64,000 nucleotides of DNA from Lacihabitans sp. CCS-44. GTDB lineage: Bacteria; Bacteroidota; Bacteroidia; Cytophagales; Spirosomataceae. Below are positions 27,708-36,928 of the stretch, one piece after another (positions within the stretch are counted from its first letter, which is position 1; each line of letters opens with the position of its first letter). Location of the stretch: NCBI RefSeq assembly GCF_024343735.1, contig NZ_RJUE01000006.1, positions 1 through 64,000 of the forward strand, written 5' to 3'. Under the pieces are notes generated by a model that saw nothing but the letters and a program-made list of their open reading frames with translations, was not told the origin of the DNA and made no database searches. Both the position numbers and the translations under genes were made by a program.

Positions 27708-30700
27708 TCAATCTGCCAAAGGGATTTTAACAATTTCGAAAGGCTCCAAGTAAATTATTATCAAATGGATATTTTTGTAGCCCATTTGGCCTATCAAATT
27801 GCCATAATTCTGAATCTGATTGCGATGCTGAAGGGTCTTTTCGCCAGTTTTATAATCCACTATAAATACTTTGTCTGCCACAAAAACAATCCTATCTGGT
27901 CGCTGCACGTTTTGACCTTTCGACAATATTTCTATTTCGTTTTTCACCAAGGCTTTTTCTGAGAAAAGCTCGGCCACTTGTTCATTTTCTATCACTTGAA
28001 GAATTTTCTGTTCCAATAAAGCACGTAGCGGTTCATCCAAATAGCCCTCTGCCGAAAGCTTTTCTAGTGCTGTTTCAATATCACTTTTGGTTTTAATCAA
28101 TTCAAAAGCAGCATGAATCAAATTACCCAAGGTGATCTTTTGCTCTCTTTCTAGAGATTTAAAGTTTGACTCCGTCTTAAGTTTTAGCGAAAATTCCTTC
28201 TCAAATATTTTATTAAAATCTACATTATAAACATCTGTGATATTTTCAGAAACAATCTTTTCAATCTTCGGACTGCTTTGACCAAAATCATACTGAAGTT
28301 GACCATTATTCATGAGTCCTTTTTGGATTAAAAAATCGTGAAACATACTTCCAAGCCCATCCACCGACATTCCTTTAGCCGCAACTTTGAAATGACACCA
28401 AATATACAGCCGTTCCACAGGTCTGGTCAGAGCCACATAGAGCATGTTGAGGTTTTCAATAAAAAGTAGTTCTTCATGAGTTTCTAAAATATCACGCCCA
28501 AAGCTTATGTTTTTCTTTAGACTTACTTTTAAAGGAGTAGCCTTCAGAGACTTTTCTTCAGAAGCCAACTCACTGTAATTCAACGGACTAATATCAACCC
28601 ACAGTTCCGAGCCTGCTCTCGGGCTGGTCTTCCAATTTACATACGGCAAGATAACAATGGGATATTCCAAACCTTTAGATTTGTGGATACTCGTAACTGT
28701 GATGGCGTTTTCCGACTTGTTATTTATGGAGAATTTCTCCTTTTTCAGTTCCCAATGGGCTAAAAAGTCAACTAAATTCTTGCTTTTTTTGTGATAAAAC
28801 TGAAGCATAACATCTAGAAAAGTAAATATGTAATTAACTGAACTGCTATTATTTAAAAGTCCAAATTTCTCAATCAAATACTCTGTTGAAGAGTAAAAAT
28901 CTCTTTCAAAAACTTTGTCTTTGTCAATTCCTAACGTCGATAAAAAATCATCTAGAGGTACTTTACAGAGTTCCTTCAGGTCAAGATTTTGCAAAGTCTG
29001 TGGATACAATAACTTAAAAAACTGTAGAAATTCGAATCTCGAAAATACGGCATCGGGCTGCTGAATAAACTTTAAAGCAGACACAAGAAAACTCACCTCC
29101 AGGTTTTTCCATATTTTGAGTGAATCCACCGAATTTATCTCAAAACCGTTCTTTTGAAGAAAATCAGCTATTTCAAAACCTTCAGAATTACGCCTACACA
29201 ATATCGCAATATCGCCAGGTTTATAGCCATCTTCCAATATCTGATTTACCTGAAAAAGTACTTTTTCTAAAATCGATTCAGACTGCTTTTCTATAAATTC
29301 CAAACTCACATAACCGCCTTCTTTGGCAATTGGAGGCATATTTTGAAAATAATCAGAAAAAACACTTTCCACTAGCGGAAACTCAGGAGAATTGCTTTGA
29401 ACAACCGTTTCAAAAAAAGAATTATTGAAGTTGATGATTTCCGTTTTGCTTCTATAATTAATGTTTAGACTTTCAACTGAGCCTGAGAAAGTGACATTTT
29501 CCAACTGAAAAGCCTGATTTTCACCACTTTCAATATTAGCCATTAGTCCAGAAACATTCTTTTGGATAAGATCAATCATGAGTTGAATATTGCCTCCACG
29601 CCACTTGTAAATGGCCTGTTTGGGATCACCCACAATCAAATTTGCCTTGTTTTTAGAAATGGCATTATCAATCAAAGGTAAGAGATTGAAAAACTGCATG
29701 TTAGAAGTATCCTGAAACTCATCAATCAACAAATGGTCGTACTTTTCGCCAATACGTTCATAAATAAACGGCACCGGCTCTTTCACCACTATATCTAGAA
29801 TTTTCTTGTTAAATTCTGACAAAAACACCTCATTTCTATCTGATTTTATGATGTCCACTTCCTCTTTTATCATGGCTAAAAGAGGAATTTTGAGTAAGTT
29901 TTTGATTACTTCATTCAGTATATAGTATTTATCGGTTTTTAGTTCTAAAACATCATTGGCTATACTGGTCAAAGTCTGTGAAATATTATCTATCGCACCA
30001 CCATTTGCAGCTCCTTTTTTATACCATTTTCCCTCTTCAAAAGCACTTATATGCCTTGATTTTGGATATGGGAGTTCTGAGTAAAATAAATCCTCTGGAT
30101 AAGAGGCCAGTTTCTCGTAAAATCCAAATACCCCACCCTTGCCATAAAGAAAATCGTCAAAAGCAAGTCCGTTCCTAAATATCAAATCGAGACCCGACTG
30201 GGCCAATTCTTGAATTCCATTGAGCGTATTCTTCTGATAAGCAATTATTTGACCTCTTATTTTCTTAATATCGACCAAAGTCAAATCCAGATTTTTCTCA
30301 ATCAAATAAGAACCTTCATTTTCAAAAATATTCGTTCCAAACTGTTTGATTTCGTCAATTAGCGTATTCCAGCTTTTGTCTTCATCTATTTTATTCAAAG
30401 CAAAATCCAAAAGCAACTGACTCAAATCCTGATTTTTACCGATTTTTTCAAGCAGATTATCCACGGCCTCACTCAAAATCTGTGATTGGTCCAGATTAAT
30501 TTCATAGTTAAATGGCAAATCCAAATCAAATGTAAATGAGCTAACTATTTGATTTACAAAACTATCTATGGTCTTAACGGCAAAGTCGTTGTACTCGTGG
30601 AGTATCTCATTGTAAATAGCCACTGCCCTACTCTTTAAAATTTCGGCTGAAACCGTGCGAAGTTCTTCGGTAATTATTTTAAAAATTAAAGAATCAGAAA

Positions 30701-30902
30701 CTTCACTTTCAGATATTTCTTTCAATGCCTTCAAAATCCTTACTTTCATCTCATTGGCGGCATCGTTGGTAAACGTTATGGCCAATATTCGTTGAAAATA
30801 TCTTGGATCTTCTTCATTCAAAATCAATTTCAAATACTCCTTGGTCAGGGTAAAAGTTTTACCAGAACCAGCAGAAGAACCATAAATTTTGAATAGCGAC
30901 AT
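27708..30902 (-). CDS. UvrD/RecB-like helicase-nuclease (AddA-like)
   Basis: Start placed at 30902: the frame is open to 31037, but a TACCTTTG promoter box lies inside that extension and the product then begins MSLFKIYGSSAGSGKT, with Walker A at residues 8-15. About 1064 residues, a superfamily 1A helicase: DEFQDTSNMQF (Walker B), VGDPKQAIYKWRGGN (motif III), INYRSK (motif IV), TSIHKSKGLEYPIV (motif V) and MLYVALTRPVERLYIW (motif VI). The C-terminal about 150 residues hold a PD-(D/E)XK nuclease core (IVFVADKVFIVDYKTG). This is the layout of RecB/AddA subunits for double-strand break processing. An AddB/RecC partner is not adjacent in this window. Cytosolic DNA repair role inferred. Confidence 0.9.
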   Translation of the reverse strand: MSLFKIYGSSAGSGKTFTLTKEYLKLILNEEDPRYFQRILAITFTNDAANEMKVRILKALKEISESEVSDSLIFKIITEELRTVSAEILKSRAVAIYNEILHEYNDFAVKTIDSFVNQIVSSFTFDLDLPFNYEINLDQSQILSEAVDNLLEKIGKNQDLSQLLLDFALNKIDEDKSWNTLIDEIKQFGTNIFENEGSYLIEKNLDLTLVDIKKIRGQIIAYQKNTLNGIQELAQSGLDLIFRNGLAFDDFLYGKGGVFGFYEKLASYPEDLFYSELPYPKSRHISAFEEGKWYKKGAANGGAIDNISQTLTSIANDVLELKTDKYYILNEVIKNLLKIPLLAMIKEEVDIIKSDRNEVFLSEFNKKILDIVVKEPVPFIYERIGEKYDHLLIDEFQDTSNMQFFNLLPLIDNAISKNKANLIVGDPKQAIYKWRGGNIQLMIDLIQKNVSGLMANIESGENQAFQLENVTFSGSVESLNINYRSKTEIINFNNSFFETVVQSNSPEFPLVESVFSDYFQNMPPIAKEGGYVSLEFIEKQSESILEKVLFQVNQILEDGYKPGDIAILCRRNSEGFEIADFLQKNGFEINSVDSLKIWKNLEVSFLVSALKFIQQPDAVFSRFEFLQFFKLLYPQTLQNLDLKELCKVPLDDFLSTLGIDKDKVFERDFYSSTEYLIEKFGLLNNSSSVNYIFTFLDVMLQFYHKKSKNLVDFLAHWELKKEKFSINNKSENAITVTSIHKSKGLEYPIVILPYVNWKTSPRAGSELWVDISPLNYSELASEEKSLKATPLKVSLKKNISFGRDILETHEELLFIENLNMLYVALTRPVERLYIWCHFKVAAKGMSVDGLGSMFHDFLIQKGLMNNGQLQYDFGQSSPKIEKIVSENITDVYNVDFNKIFEKEFSLKLKTESNFKSLEREQKITLGNLIHAAFELIKTKSDIETALEKLSAEGYLDEPLRALLEQKILQVIENEQVAELFSEKALVKNEIEILSKGQNVQRPDRIVFVADKVFIVDYKTGEKTLQHRNQIQNYGNLIGQMGYKNIHLIIIYLEPFEIVKIPLAD

Positions 30903-30925
30903 ATATGCGTTTTTAGAGAAAGAAC

Positions 30926-30933
30926 CAAAGGTA
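30926..30933 (-). promoter_or_regulatory. Candidate -7 promoter box for the AddA-like gene
   Basis: Minus-strand TACCTTTG (30933-30926), an exact TAnnTTTG, 24 bases upstream of the ATG at 30902. No convincing -33 box at the right distance. Confidence 0.4.
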
Positions 30934-31059
30934 CAAAATAAACCAAAAATGGGGTTTAATTCTGAATTTGAACCAAAACAAAATGTGTATAGAAAGTAGA
31001 AATGTAGGTCATAAACGCTAATTCTTATGCTGTTCAAACCTTTTTAGATATTTTGAATC

Positions 31060-31067
31060 TATATTTG
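31060..31067 (+). promoter_or_regulatory. Candidate -7 promoter box for the TonB-dependent receptor gene
   Basis: TATATTTG, an exact TAnnTTTG, 24 bases before the ATG at 31091. The -33 region is only T-rich. Confidence 0.38.
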
Positions 31068-31090
31068 TGTCGTAAAAATTCATCTGTATT

Positions 31091-33364
31091 ATGAAATATT
31101 TGTACTTGGTTCTATCACTCATTTCGCTTTCAACTTTTGCTCAAAAAGCACAAAATATTCGGATAAACTTAAAAGACCAAAACACCAAAGCCCCAATTTC
31201 GGAAGCAACCGTTACGATAAAAAATACGCAATTGACAGGAATTGCAGATGATAAAGGTGAGGTTTTCATAGAAAATGTACCCCTTGGCCGACTTGAAATA
31301 GAAATCACTTCCATAGGCTATACAAAACTGATATTGAAAGAGTTAATACTCGAAAGTGCAAAAGAAATCATACTGGACTTGGAAATGCAAGCGAGTAGCG
31401 AAACACTTGACCAAGTGGTTGTTTCTGCCGCAACACCCAATATGTCAAAAGCTATTACAAGTTTGAATACCATAACCTACGAGCAGGTTATGCGTTTTCC
31501 GGCTACTTTTTTCGACCCTGCTCGCTTGGCCTTTTCGTTTGCAGGAGTAGCCAACACCAACGACCAAGCCAACGGAATGGCCATTAGAGGCAACACGCCA
31601 GAAAGTATGCAATGGAAACTCGAGGGCGTAGAGATTGTAAATCCCAACCATTTGAGCAATGCGGGTACGTTTTCAGACCAACCAACTCAGACAGGCGGCG
31701 GAACCAATATTTTATCTGCCCAAATGCTCGGCCACATGAATTTTCTAACTGGTGCATTTCCAGCCGAATATGGCAATACACTGGCCGGTGTGATGGACAT
31801 GACCTACAGAGTTGGCAATAACAAGAAGTTTCAGCATACTGCCCAAATCGGACTAATCGGCGTGGATTTATCATCAGAAGGGCCGTTAAATAAGGCCAAA
31901 GGGAGCAGCTATTTGTTTAATTACAGATATTCTTTCACTGGCTTGTTGGGCTTGATGGGTATTGATTTTGGAGGCGAAAGTATCAAATTTCAAGATGTTG
32001 CTTTCAATTTTAACTTTCCAACACGCCGTTTGGGTACATTTATGATTTTTGGTATGGGCGGCAACTCATCTAATGAATATGTACCGAATGCCGACCAAAC
32101 GCTTTGGGAATCTGAGAAAGACTTCAACAATATCGACTTTTATAGCAGAATGGGTGTAGTAGGACTTAAACACAACCTTAAACTTTCTGAAAACTGGAAT
32201 CTCAAAACAGTCTTGGCCAATTCTGGACTTGAAAACCTAAGAGACGCATACAAAACTGATCCGGCTTTTAACATCAGCTACACTTATCAGGCCCGTAATA
32301 TCCTTGGTTTTTCAAGTATATTGAGTGGAAATTTGAATCGCAGATTAGCATTAAATACCGGAGTAAATATCAACCATTACTTTAATGAATTTAATTTAAA
32401 AAATAATGGCGATTCTTTCTACAGTTTTAGTGGCTTAATAGTACAACCTTTCATACGAATTACAAACAGCGAAAAAACCAGACTGAGCTATAATGTAGGT
32501 TTCGTATTACCGCATTATACCTTGAGTCAAAAAACTTATTTGGAGCCTCGACTTGGTTTGGCCTATGATGTAAATACCAAATTCGCTCTGAAAGCATCTT
32601 ATGGCCTCCACAGCTACGAATCTTCTAATCAGAATGCCTTCGCATTGCCTTACAGGCCTGTTCGTGCACATCATTTCAACCTAGGATACCAATATCAACT
32701 ATCTGAAAATCAAGAGCTTTTCGGGGAAGTCTTCTATCAGAATTTATTCAATATGCCGGTTTCAAATAACCAATATTTGTCGGTTTTGAATGGATATGAA
32801 AACACGGTGGTAGAACTTTCAACGGATGCAAGCAACCTCAACAACCAGGGTAGAAACTATGGCATAGAACTCAATTATAGAAAATATTTGAGCAAGGGTC
32901 TTTTCGCCTTGATAAACACCACTCTTTACAAAGCCGAATTCTTGGCTTTTGATAACAAATATTATCAGACCAGATTCAGTGGAAACCACATTGTGAACTT
33001 GACAATAGGAAAAGAATGGACAAAATCTCCAGGGAAATTCATCGGCTTAAATACCCGAATAGCCTGGTTAGGTGGATTCAGAAATTATGAAATTCTTGAG
33101 GCGGCATCCATTGTTTCCAAAAGTACCATTTACAATTATTCTAAACCTTTAATTGAAAAAAATCCGGACTATTTTAGGCCGGATTTGAGGGTATATTTCA
33201 AAAAATCAAAGGATAAATTCTCACGAACAGTATCTATAGATATTCAGAATTTCACCGGACAGAAAAACTTGGCTTACCAATATTATGATGCTTTTTTGGA
33301 GAAAATAACACCGAAATACCAACTGGGCATGATTCCAATGCTGAATTACAGAATAGAGTTTTAA
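31091..33364 (+). CDS. TonB-dependent outer membrane receptor with carboxypeptidase-like domain
   Basis: A 757-residue outer membrane protein. Signal peptide 1-17 (LSTFAQ), then a CarboxypepD_reg-like beta sandwich (about 22-105, NTKAPISEATVTIKNTQLTG), a plug domain (about 115-230; GMAIRGNTPESMQWKLEGVEI) and a 22-strand beta barrel to the C-terminal Phe (MLNYRIEF). It takes up an unknown ligand, using TonB energy. It is not followed by a SusD partner, and the neighbours (helicase, metF) give no clue, so it belongs to the stand-alone TonB receptor group. Its length is short for SusC and typical of the CarboxypepD-plug receptor type. Confidence 0.9.
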   Translation: MKYLYLVLSLISLSTFAQKAQNIRINLKDQNTKAPISEATVTIKNTQLTGIADDKGEVFIENVPLGRLEIEITSIGYTKLILKELILESAKEIILDLEMQASSETLDQVVVSAATPNMSKAITSLNTITYEQVMRFPATFFDPARLAFSFAGVANTNDQANGMAIRGNTPESMQWKLEGVEIVNPNHLSNAGTFSDQPTQTGGGTNILSAQMLGHMNFLTGAFPAEYGNTLAGVMDMTYRVGNNKKFQHTAQIGLIGVDLSSEGPLNKAKGSSYLFNYRYSFTGLLGLMGIDFGGESIKFQDVAFNFNFPTRRLGTFMIFGMGGNSSNEYVPNADQTLWESEKDFNNIDFYSRMGVVGLKHNLKLSENWNLKTVLANSGLENLRDAYKTDPAFNISYTYQARNILGFSSILSGNLNRRLALNTGVNINHYFNEFNLKNNGDSFYSFSGLIVQPFIRITNSEKTRLSYNVGFVLPHYTLSQKTYLEPRLGLAYDVNTKFALKASYGLHSYESSNQNAFALPYRPVRAHHFNLGYQYQLSENQELFGEVFYQNLFNMPVSNNQYLSVLNGYENTVVELSTDASNLNNQGRNYGIELNYRKYLSKGLFALINTTLYKAEFLAFDNKYYQTRFSGNHIVNLTIGKEWTKSPGKFIGLNTRIAWLGGFRNYEILEAASIVSKSTIYNYSKPLIEKNPDYFRPDLRVYFKKSKDKFSRTVSIDIQNFTGQKNLAYQYYDAFLEKITPKYQLGMIPMLNYRIEF

Positions 33365-33706
33365 AAACAGCTTTTGAAAATAATAACAAAAATAGTCCTA
33401 ATCTCTCCATTTTTGAGGGAAATGGATAATAGAATTTTCCGCTTTGTCATTTACAAAATTGTATTTAATTACCTATTCTACCTCGATCACATTCTCTTAG
33501 CCACTTTCCAACCTGAGGCATTAAAGTTTATTATTAAAAAAACTCATTGACGATAACAAATAGTTTTTTCATCTTTTTGAAGTATTGATATTTAAGGTTT
33601 TTAGATAATTTATCCAAATTTAGATTTTTGGTTTATTTATATGTCGATTTCAGTAGAAAAATTCATAAAAAGCATAATTTTGTATGTAAATCAATTAAAT
33701 TTAAGA
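33365..33706. other. Intergenic region upstream of metF
   Basis: 342 bases, AT-rich. I looked for a SAM or cobalamin riboswitch ahead of metF and saw none. A weak CCATTT/AAATGG hairpin near 33408-33426 may end the receptor transcript. The only other signal is a TAATTTTG box close to the metF start. Confidence 0.45.
33675..33682 (+). promoter_or_regulatory. Candidate -7 promoter box for metF
   Basis: TAATTTTG matches TAnnTTTG and lies 25 bases before the ATG at 33707. It is inside the longer open frame from 33641, which supports the later start. No good -33 box. Confidence 0.35.
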
Positions 33707-34666
33707 ATGCCGAAGGTTGTAGAACACTTAGCCAAAGTAAATGACAAACCAGTATTTTCTATTGAAATAATTCCCCCTGCCAAAGGTGGAAAAATAGATG
33801 AATTGCTCAACGACATCGCACCCATGATGGAGATAAAACCTCCGTTTATAGATGTAACCTACCACAGAGAAGAGTACATTTCGGTGAAATCTGAGGATGG
33901 CACCACCAAAGAAATAAAAACTCGAAAAAGACCTGGAACGGTGGGGATTTGCTCAGCCATCATGCACAAATTTAATGTAGATGCCGTGCCGCATGTGCTA
34001 TGTGGTGGATTTACCAAAGACGACACGGAAGATTTATTGATTGATTTAAACTATTTGGGAATAGAAAATGTGATGGCACTCAGAGGTGACCACGCCAAAC
34101 CATTTAGCACTTTCAAACCCAAAACTGATGGTCATGCCTACGCCGCTGAATTAATTACTCAAATAAATGACATGAATCATGGAAAATATCTCCATGAGGA
34201 TTCGGAATATTTATCAAAGAGCAATTTTTGTATCGGAGCTGCTGCCTATCCAGAAAAACACTTCGAGGCCGAATCACATGAAATCGATTTTGACCATTTA
34301 AGATCAAAAGTAGACGCAGGTGCGGAATATTTGGTTACACAAATGTTTTTTGACAATCAAAAGTATTTTGATTTTGTAAATAAATGCCGTGAAAACGACA
34401 TTCATATTCCAATTATTCCAGGTTTAAAAATCCTTTCAACTAAAAAGCAGTTAGATATTCTTCCAAAATTGTTCTATTTAGAAATGCCCTCTGAGTTTGA
34501 CAATGCAGTTAGGCAAGCCAAAGATGATAAAGATGCGAGAAAAATCGGTATTGAATGGTGTATAGCTCAATGTAGAGAATTGATAAAATTCGGAGTGCCT
34601 GCTCTTCATTTTTACACCATGAGCAAATCTACCACTACGATGGCGGTGGCAAAAGAAATATTTTAA
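33707..34666 (+). CDS. metF: Methylenetetrahydrofolate reductase (NAD(P)H)
   Basis: A 319-residue FAD enzyme that reduces 5,10-methylene-THF to 5-methyl-THF for methionine synthesis. The start at 33707 gives the family-like N-terminus MPKVVEHLAKVNDKPVFSIEIIPP; an upstream ATG at 33641 would add 22 residues that do not resemble the family. Catalytic Glu20 (FSIEIIPP), VDVTYH-like strand (FIDVTYHRE), ALRGD (FAD/folate site), GAAAYPEKH and TQMFFDNQKYFDF are all typical. The barrel is complete. Followed by a perfect 18-bp terminator stem. It stands alone; folP is elsewhere in the window but not linked. Confidence 0.93.
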   Translation: MPKVVEHLAKVNDKPVFSIEIIPPAKGGKIDELLNDIAPMMEIKPPFIDVTYHREEYISVKSEDGTTKEIKTRKRPGTVGICSAIMHKFNVDAVPHVLCGGFTKDDTEDLLIDLNYLGIENVMALRGDHAKPFSTFKPKTDGHAYAAELITQINDMNHGKYLHEDSEYLSKSNFCIGAAAYPEKHFEAESHEIDFDHLRSKVDAGAEYLVTQMFFDNQKYFDFVNKCRENDIHIPIIPGLKILSTKKQLDILPKLFYLEMPSEFDNAVRQAKDDKDARKIGIEWCIAQCRELIKFGVPALHFYTMSKSTTTMAVAKEIF

Positions 34667-34682
34667 TGAAGTGCAGTATTTG

Positions 34683-34722
34683 AAAACCAAAAAAGGAGTC
34701 TCACGACTCCTTTTTTGGTTTT
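34683..34722. terminator. Bidirectional terminator between metF and the FKBP gene
   Basis: An 18-bp perfect stem (34683-34700 with 34705-34722) around a TCAC loop, with GGAGTC/GACTCC core and A/T runs on both sides. Serves the two convergent genes. Confidence 0.92.
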
Positions 34723-34738
34723 AGAACTATTTCAAATA

Positions 34739-35197
34739 TTATTTGATATCTTCAAACTCAACCTCAAGATTGCTCCCATCTTTGATAGAAACCAACTCCA
34801 AAGCAAAGTTAAGCTCTTGACCAGCCAAAGGATGGTTTGCGTCCATCAATACGTAGTCATCTGCTATTTCTCTGATTACCACCGGAATAGCTTGCTGTCC
34901 ATCGTGCATATTTAGAGTACCACCAAGCTCCAAAGGCACATCACCAGGAATACCAGCTTTGTCAAATTTGAAGATCATTTCCTCATTTGCAGGACCATAA
35001 GCTTCTTCAACACCGATATGAATGTCTTTTTTTTCGCCAATGGCCATGCCCATTACGCCGTCATCAAATCCTTTGATTACCATTCCGCTTCCAACTTCAA
35101 ACTCCAACGGCTCTCTTCCTTCCGATGAATCAAATATAGTTCCGTCATTTAAAGTCCCTTTATAATGAAGTGAAACGATATCCCCTACTTTTACCAT
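34739..35197 (-). CDS. SlyD-like FKBP-type peptidyl-prolyl isomerase
   Basis: A 152-residue cytosolic prolyl isomerase/chaperone. The FKBP domain is split by an insert-in-flap (IF) domain as in SlyD: VSLHYKGTLNDGTIFDSS and MVIKGFDDGVMGMAIGEKKDI (FKBP parts), IF domain about residues 68-120, then the last FKBP strand (LNFALELVSI). The His-rich metal-binding tail of E. coli SlyD is absent; the tail is short and acidic. Co-directional with proS 20 bases upstream and probably co-transcribed. Role: folding of proline-limited proteins. Confidence 0.88.
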   Translation of the reverse strand: MVKVGDIVSLHYKGTLNDGTIFDSSEGREPLEFEVGSGMVIKGFDDGVMGMAIGEKKDIHIGVEEAYGPANEEMIFKFDKAGIPGDVPLELGGTLNMHDGQQAIPVVIREIADDYVLMDANHPLAGQELNFALELVSIKDGSNLEVEFEDIK

Positions 35198-35216
35198 TTT
35201 TATATTTATTTACTTG

Positions 35217-36689
35217 TTAATATGCTCTTGCAAAAATCACTCTTCTGTCTGAAGGCTTACCAGTTAAAACGCAAACGCCAGTTTCTGGTTTGCTATCGAG
35301 TGGAATACACCTAATCGTTGCTTTGGTCAATTCTTTGATTTTCTCCTCTGTTTCCGAAGTTCCGTCCCAGTGAGCCATCAAGAATCCACCCTCTTCAATT
35401 TTGGCAGTAAATTCGTCCCAAGTATTCACCTCGAAAGTATTTTCAGTTCTAAAATCAAATGCTTTTTTATAAATATTTTCCTGAATATCGTTGAGTAAAT
35501 TTTCAAGATATTGAGCTATGCCATCAATCGACACCGTTTCTTTTGAAAGGTTATCTCTTCTTGCCACTTCCACCGTGCCGCTTTCTAAATCTCTCATGCC
35601 TACCGCCACTCTCGCAGGCACTCCTTTAAGCTCATATTCGGCAAATTTCCAACCCGGACGAGTTTGGTCATCTTTGTCAAATTTCACAGAGATACCTTTG
35701 GATTTCAATTCTTTCAAGATTGGATTTATTTTCTCAGAAATCTGCTCCAATTGTTCGTCACCTTTGAAAATCGGAACGATAACCACCTGAATGGGGGCCA
35801 ATTTAGGAGGTAAAACCAATCCTAAATCATCCGAGTGGGCCATAATCAAAGCTCCCATCAAACGGGTACTTACCCCCCATGAAGTTCCCCAAACATATTC
35901 CAATGCACCTGATTTGTCTTGGAATTTCACATCAAAAGCCTTGGCGAAATTTTGGCCAAGAAAATGCGAGGTTCCAGCCTGAAGAGCTTTTCCGTCCTGC
36001 ATCATCGCTTCTATACAAAGTGTATCTTCTGCTCCAGCAAAACGCTCATTGGCCGTTTTTTGACCTTTCACAACAGGCAAAGCCATCCATTCCTCCGCAA
36101 AAGTAGCATATACATCTAGCATTCTGGAGGTTTCCTCCTCGGCTTCAGTTTTTGTTGCGTGAGCAGTATGTCCTTCTTGCCACAAAAATTCAGCAGTTCT
36201 CAAAAATATACGCGTACGCATTTCCCAACGTACCACGTTTGCCCATTGGTTAATCAGCAATGGTAAATCTCTGTAGGATTGTATCCAACTTTTATAGGTA
36301 TTCCAAATAACCGTTTCTGATGTAGGCCTTACAATCAATTCTTCTTCCAATTTTGCATCTGGGTCAACAATAACGCCATTGCCGTTGGGGTCGTTTATCA
36401 GTCTATAATGCGTAACTACAGCACATTCTTTTGCAAAACCTTCTACATGAGAGGCTTCTTTTGATAAAAAAGATTTAGGAATAAATAGGGGAAAATAGGC
36501 GTTGCTATGGCCAGTTTCTTTGAACATATCATCCAATGCTCTTTGCATTTTTTCCCAAATAGAAAACCCATAAGGTTTAATGACCATACACCCTCTTACT
36601 GCCGAATTTTCGGCCAAATCAGCTTTTTTGACGAGTTCGTTGTACCACTCTGAATAATTCTCACTACGTTTAGGAAGACCTTTAGACAT
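35217..36689 (-). CDS. proS: Prolyl-tRNA synthetase (archaeal/eukaryotic-type)
   Basis: A 490-residue class II aminoacyl-tRNA synthetase that charges tRNA-Pro. It lacks the editing insertion of the long bacterial form and looks like the archaeal/eukaryotic type: motif 2 region [20 protein letters not shown] (about 151-170), [19 protein letters not shown], anticodon-binding domain (about 285-390) and a C-terminal zinc-binding-like domain that ends in the conserved ARAY-COOH. This form is normal for Bacteroidota. Upstream of the FKBP gene with 19 bases between. A -7-like box TATCTTTG lies about 95 bases before the start. Confidence 0.95.
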   Translation of the reverse strand: MSKGLPKRSENYSEWYNELVKKADLAENSAVRGCMVIKPYGFSIWEKMQRALDDMFKETGHSNAYFPLFIPKSFLSKEASHVEGFAKECAVVTHYRLINDPNGNGVIVDPDAKLEEELIVRPTSETVIWNTYKSWIQSYRDLPLLINQWANVVRWEMRTRIFLRTAEFLWQEGHTAHATKTEAEEETSRMLDVYATFAEEWMALPVVKGQKTANERFAGAEDTLCIEAMMQDGKALQAGTSHFLGQNFAKAFDVKFQDKSGALEYVWGTSWGVSTRLMGALIMAHSDDLGLVLPPKLAPIQVVIVPIFKGDEQLEQISEKINPILKELKSKGISVKFDKDDQTRPGWKFAEYELKGVPARVAVGMRDLESGTVEVARRDNLSKETVSIDGIAQYLENLLNDIQENIYKKAFDFRTENTFEVNTWDEFTAKIEEGGFLMAHWDGTSETEEKIKELTKATIRCIPLDSKPETGVCVLTGKPSDRRVIFARAY

Positions 36690-36783
36690 TTTTCTTGTAT
36701 AATTTTAATATAAGAAGTAAAAATTGGATTTTACTTATAAAAACTTTTGTTAATTATTTTGTTAACAACAGCCATTAAGGTTG

Positions 36784-36791
36784 CAAAGATA
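36784..36791 (-). promoter_or_regulatory. Candidate -7 promoter box for proS-FKBP
   Basis: Minus-strand TATCTTTG (36791-36784), followed by CA, an exact TAnnTTTG about 95 bases upstream of the proS ATG. No clear -33 box. Confidence 0.4.
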
Positions 36792-36928
36792 AGTTTTAAT
36801 ATTATTTTTGTAATGAAATATTTCACTTAGAATGTCTGAGAAAATATTTAACTATAGAACGCAACCTTTTGATGCTTTGTAGCGTCTAAGTATATAAGAT
36901 TAGGGACACCTTTTTATCTAAAAAAATT

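Noticed and set aside
33365-33706. SAM or cobalamin riboswitch ahead of metF
   Set aside because: No conserved core of either class is visible, and no terminator hairpin precedes metF.
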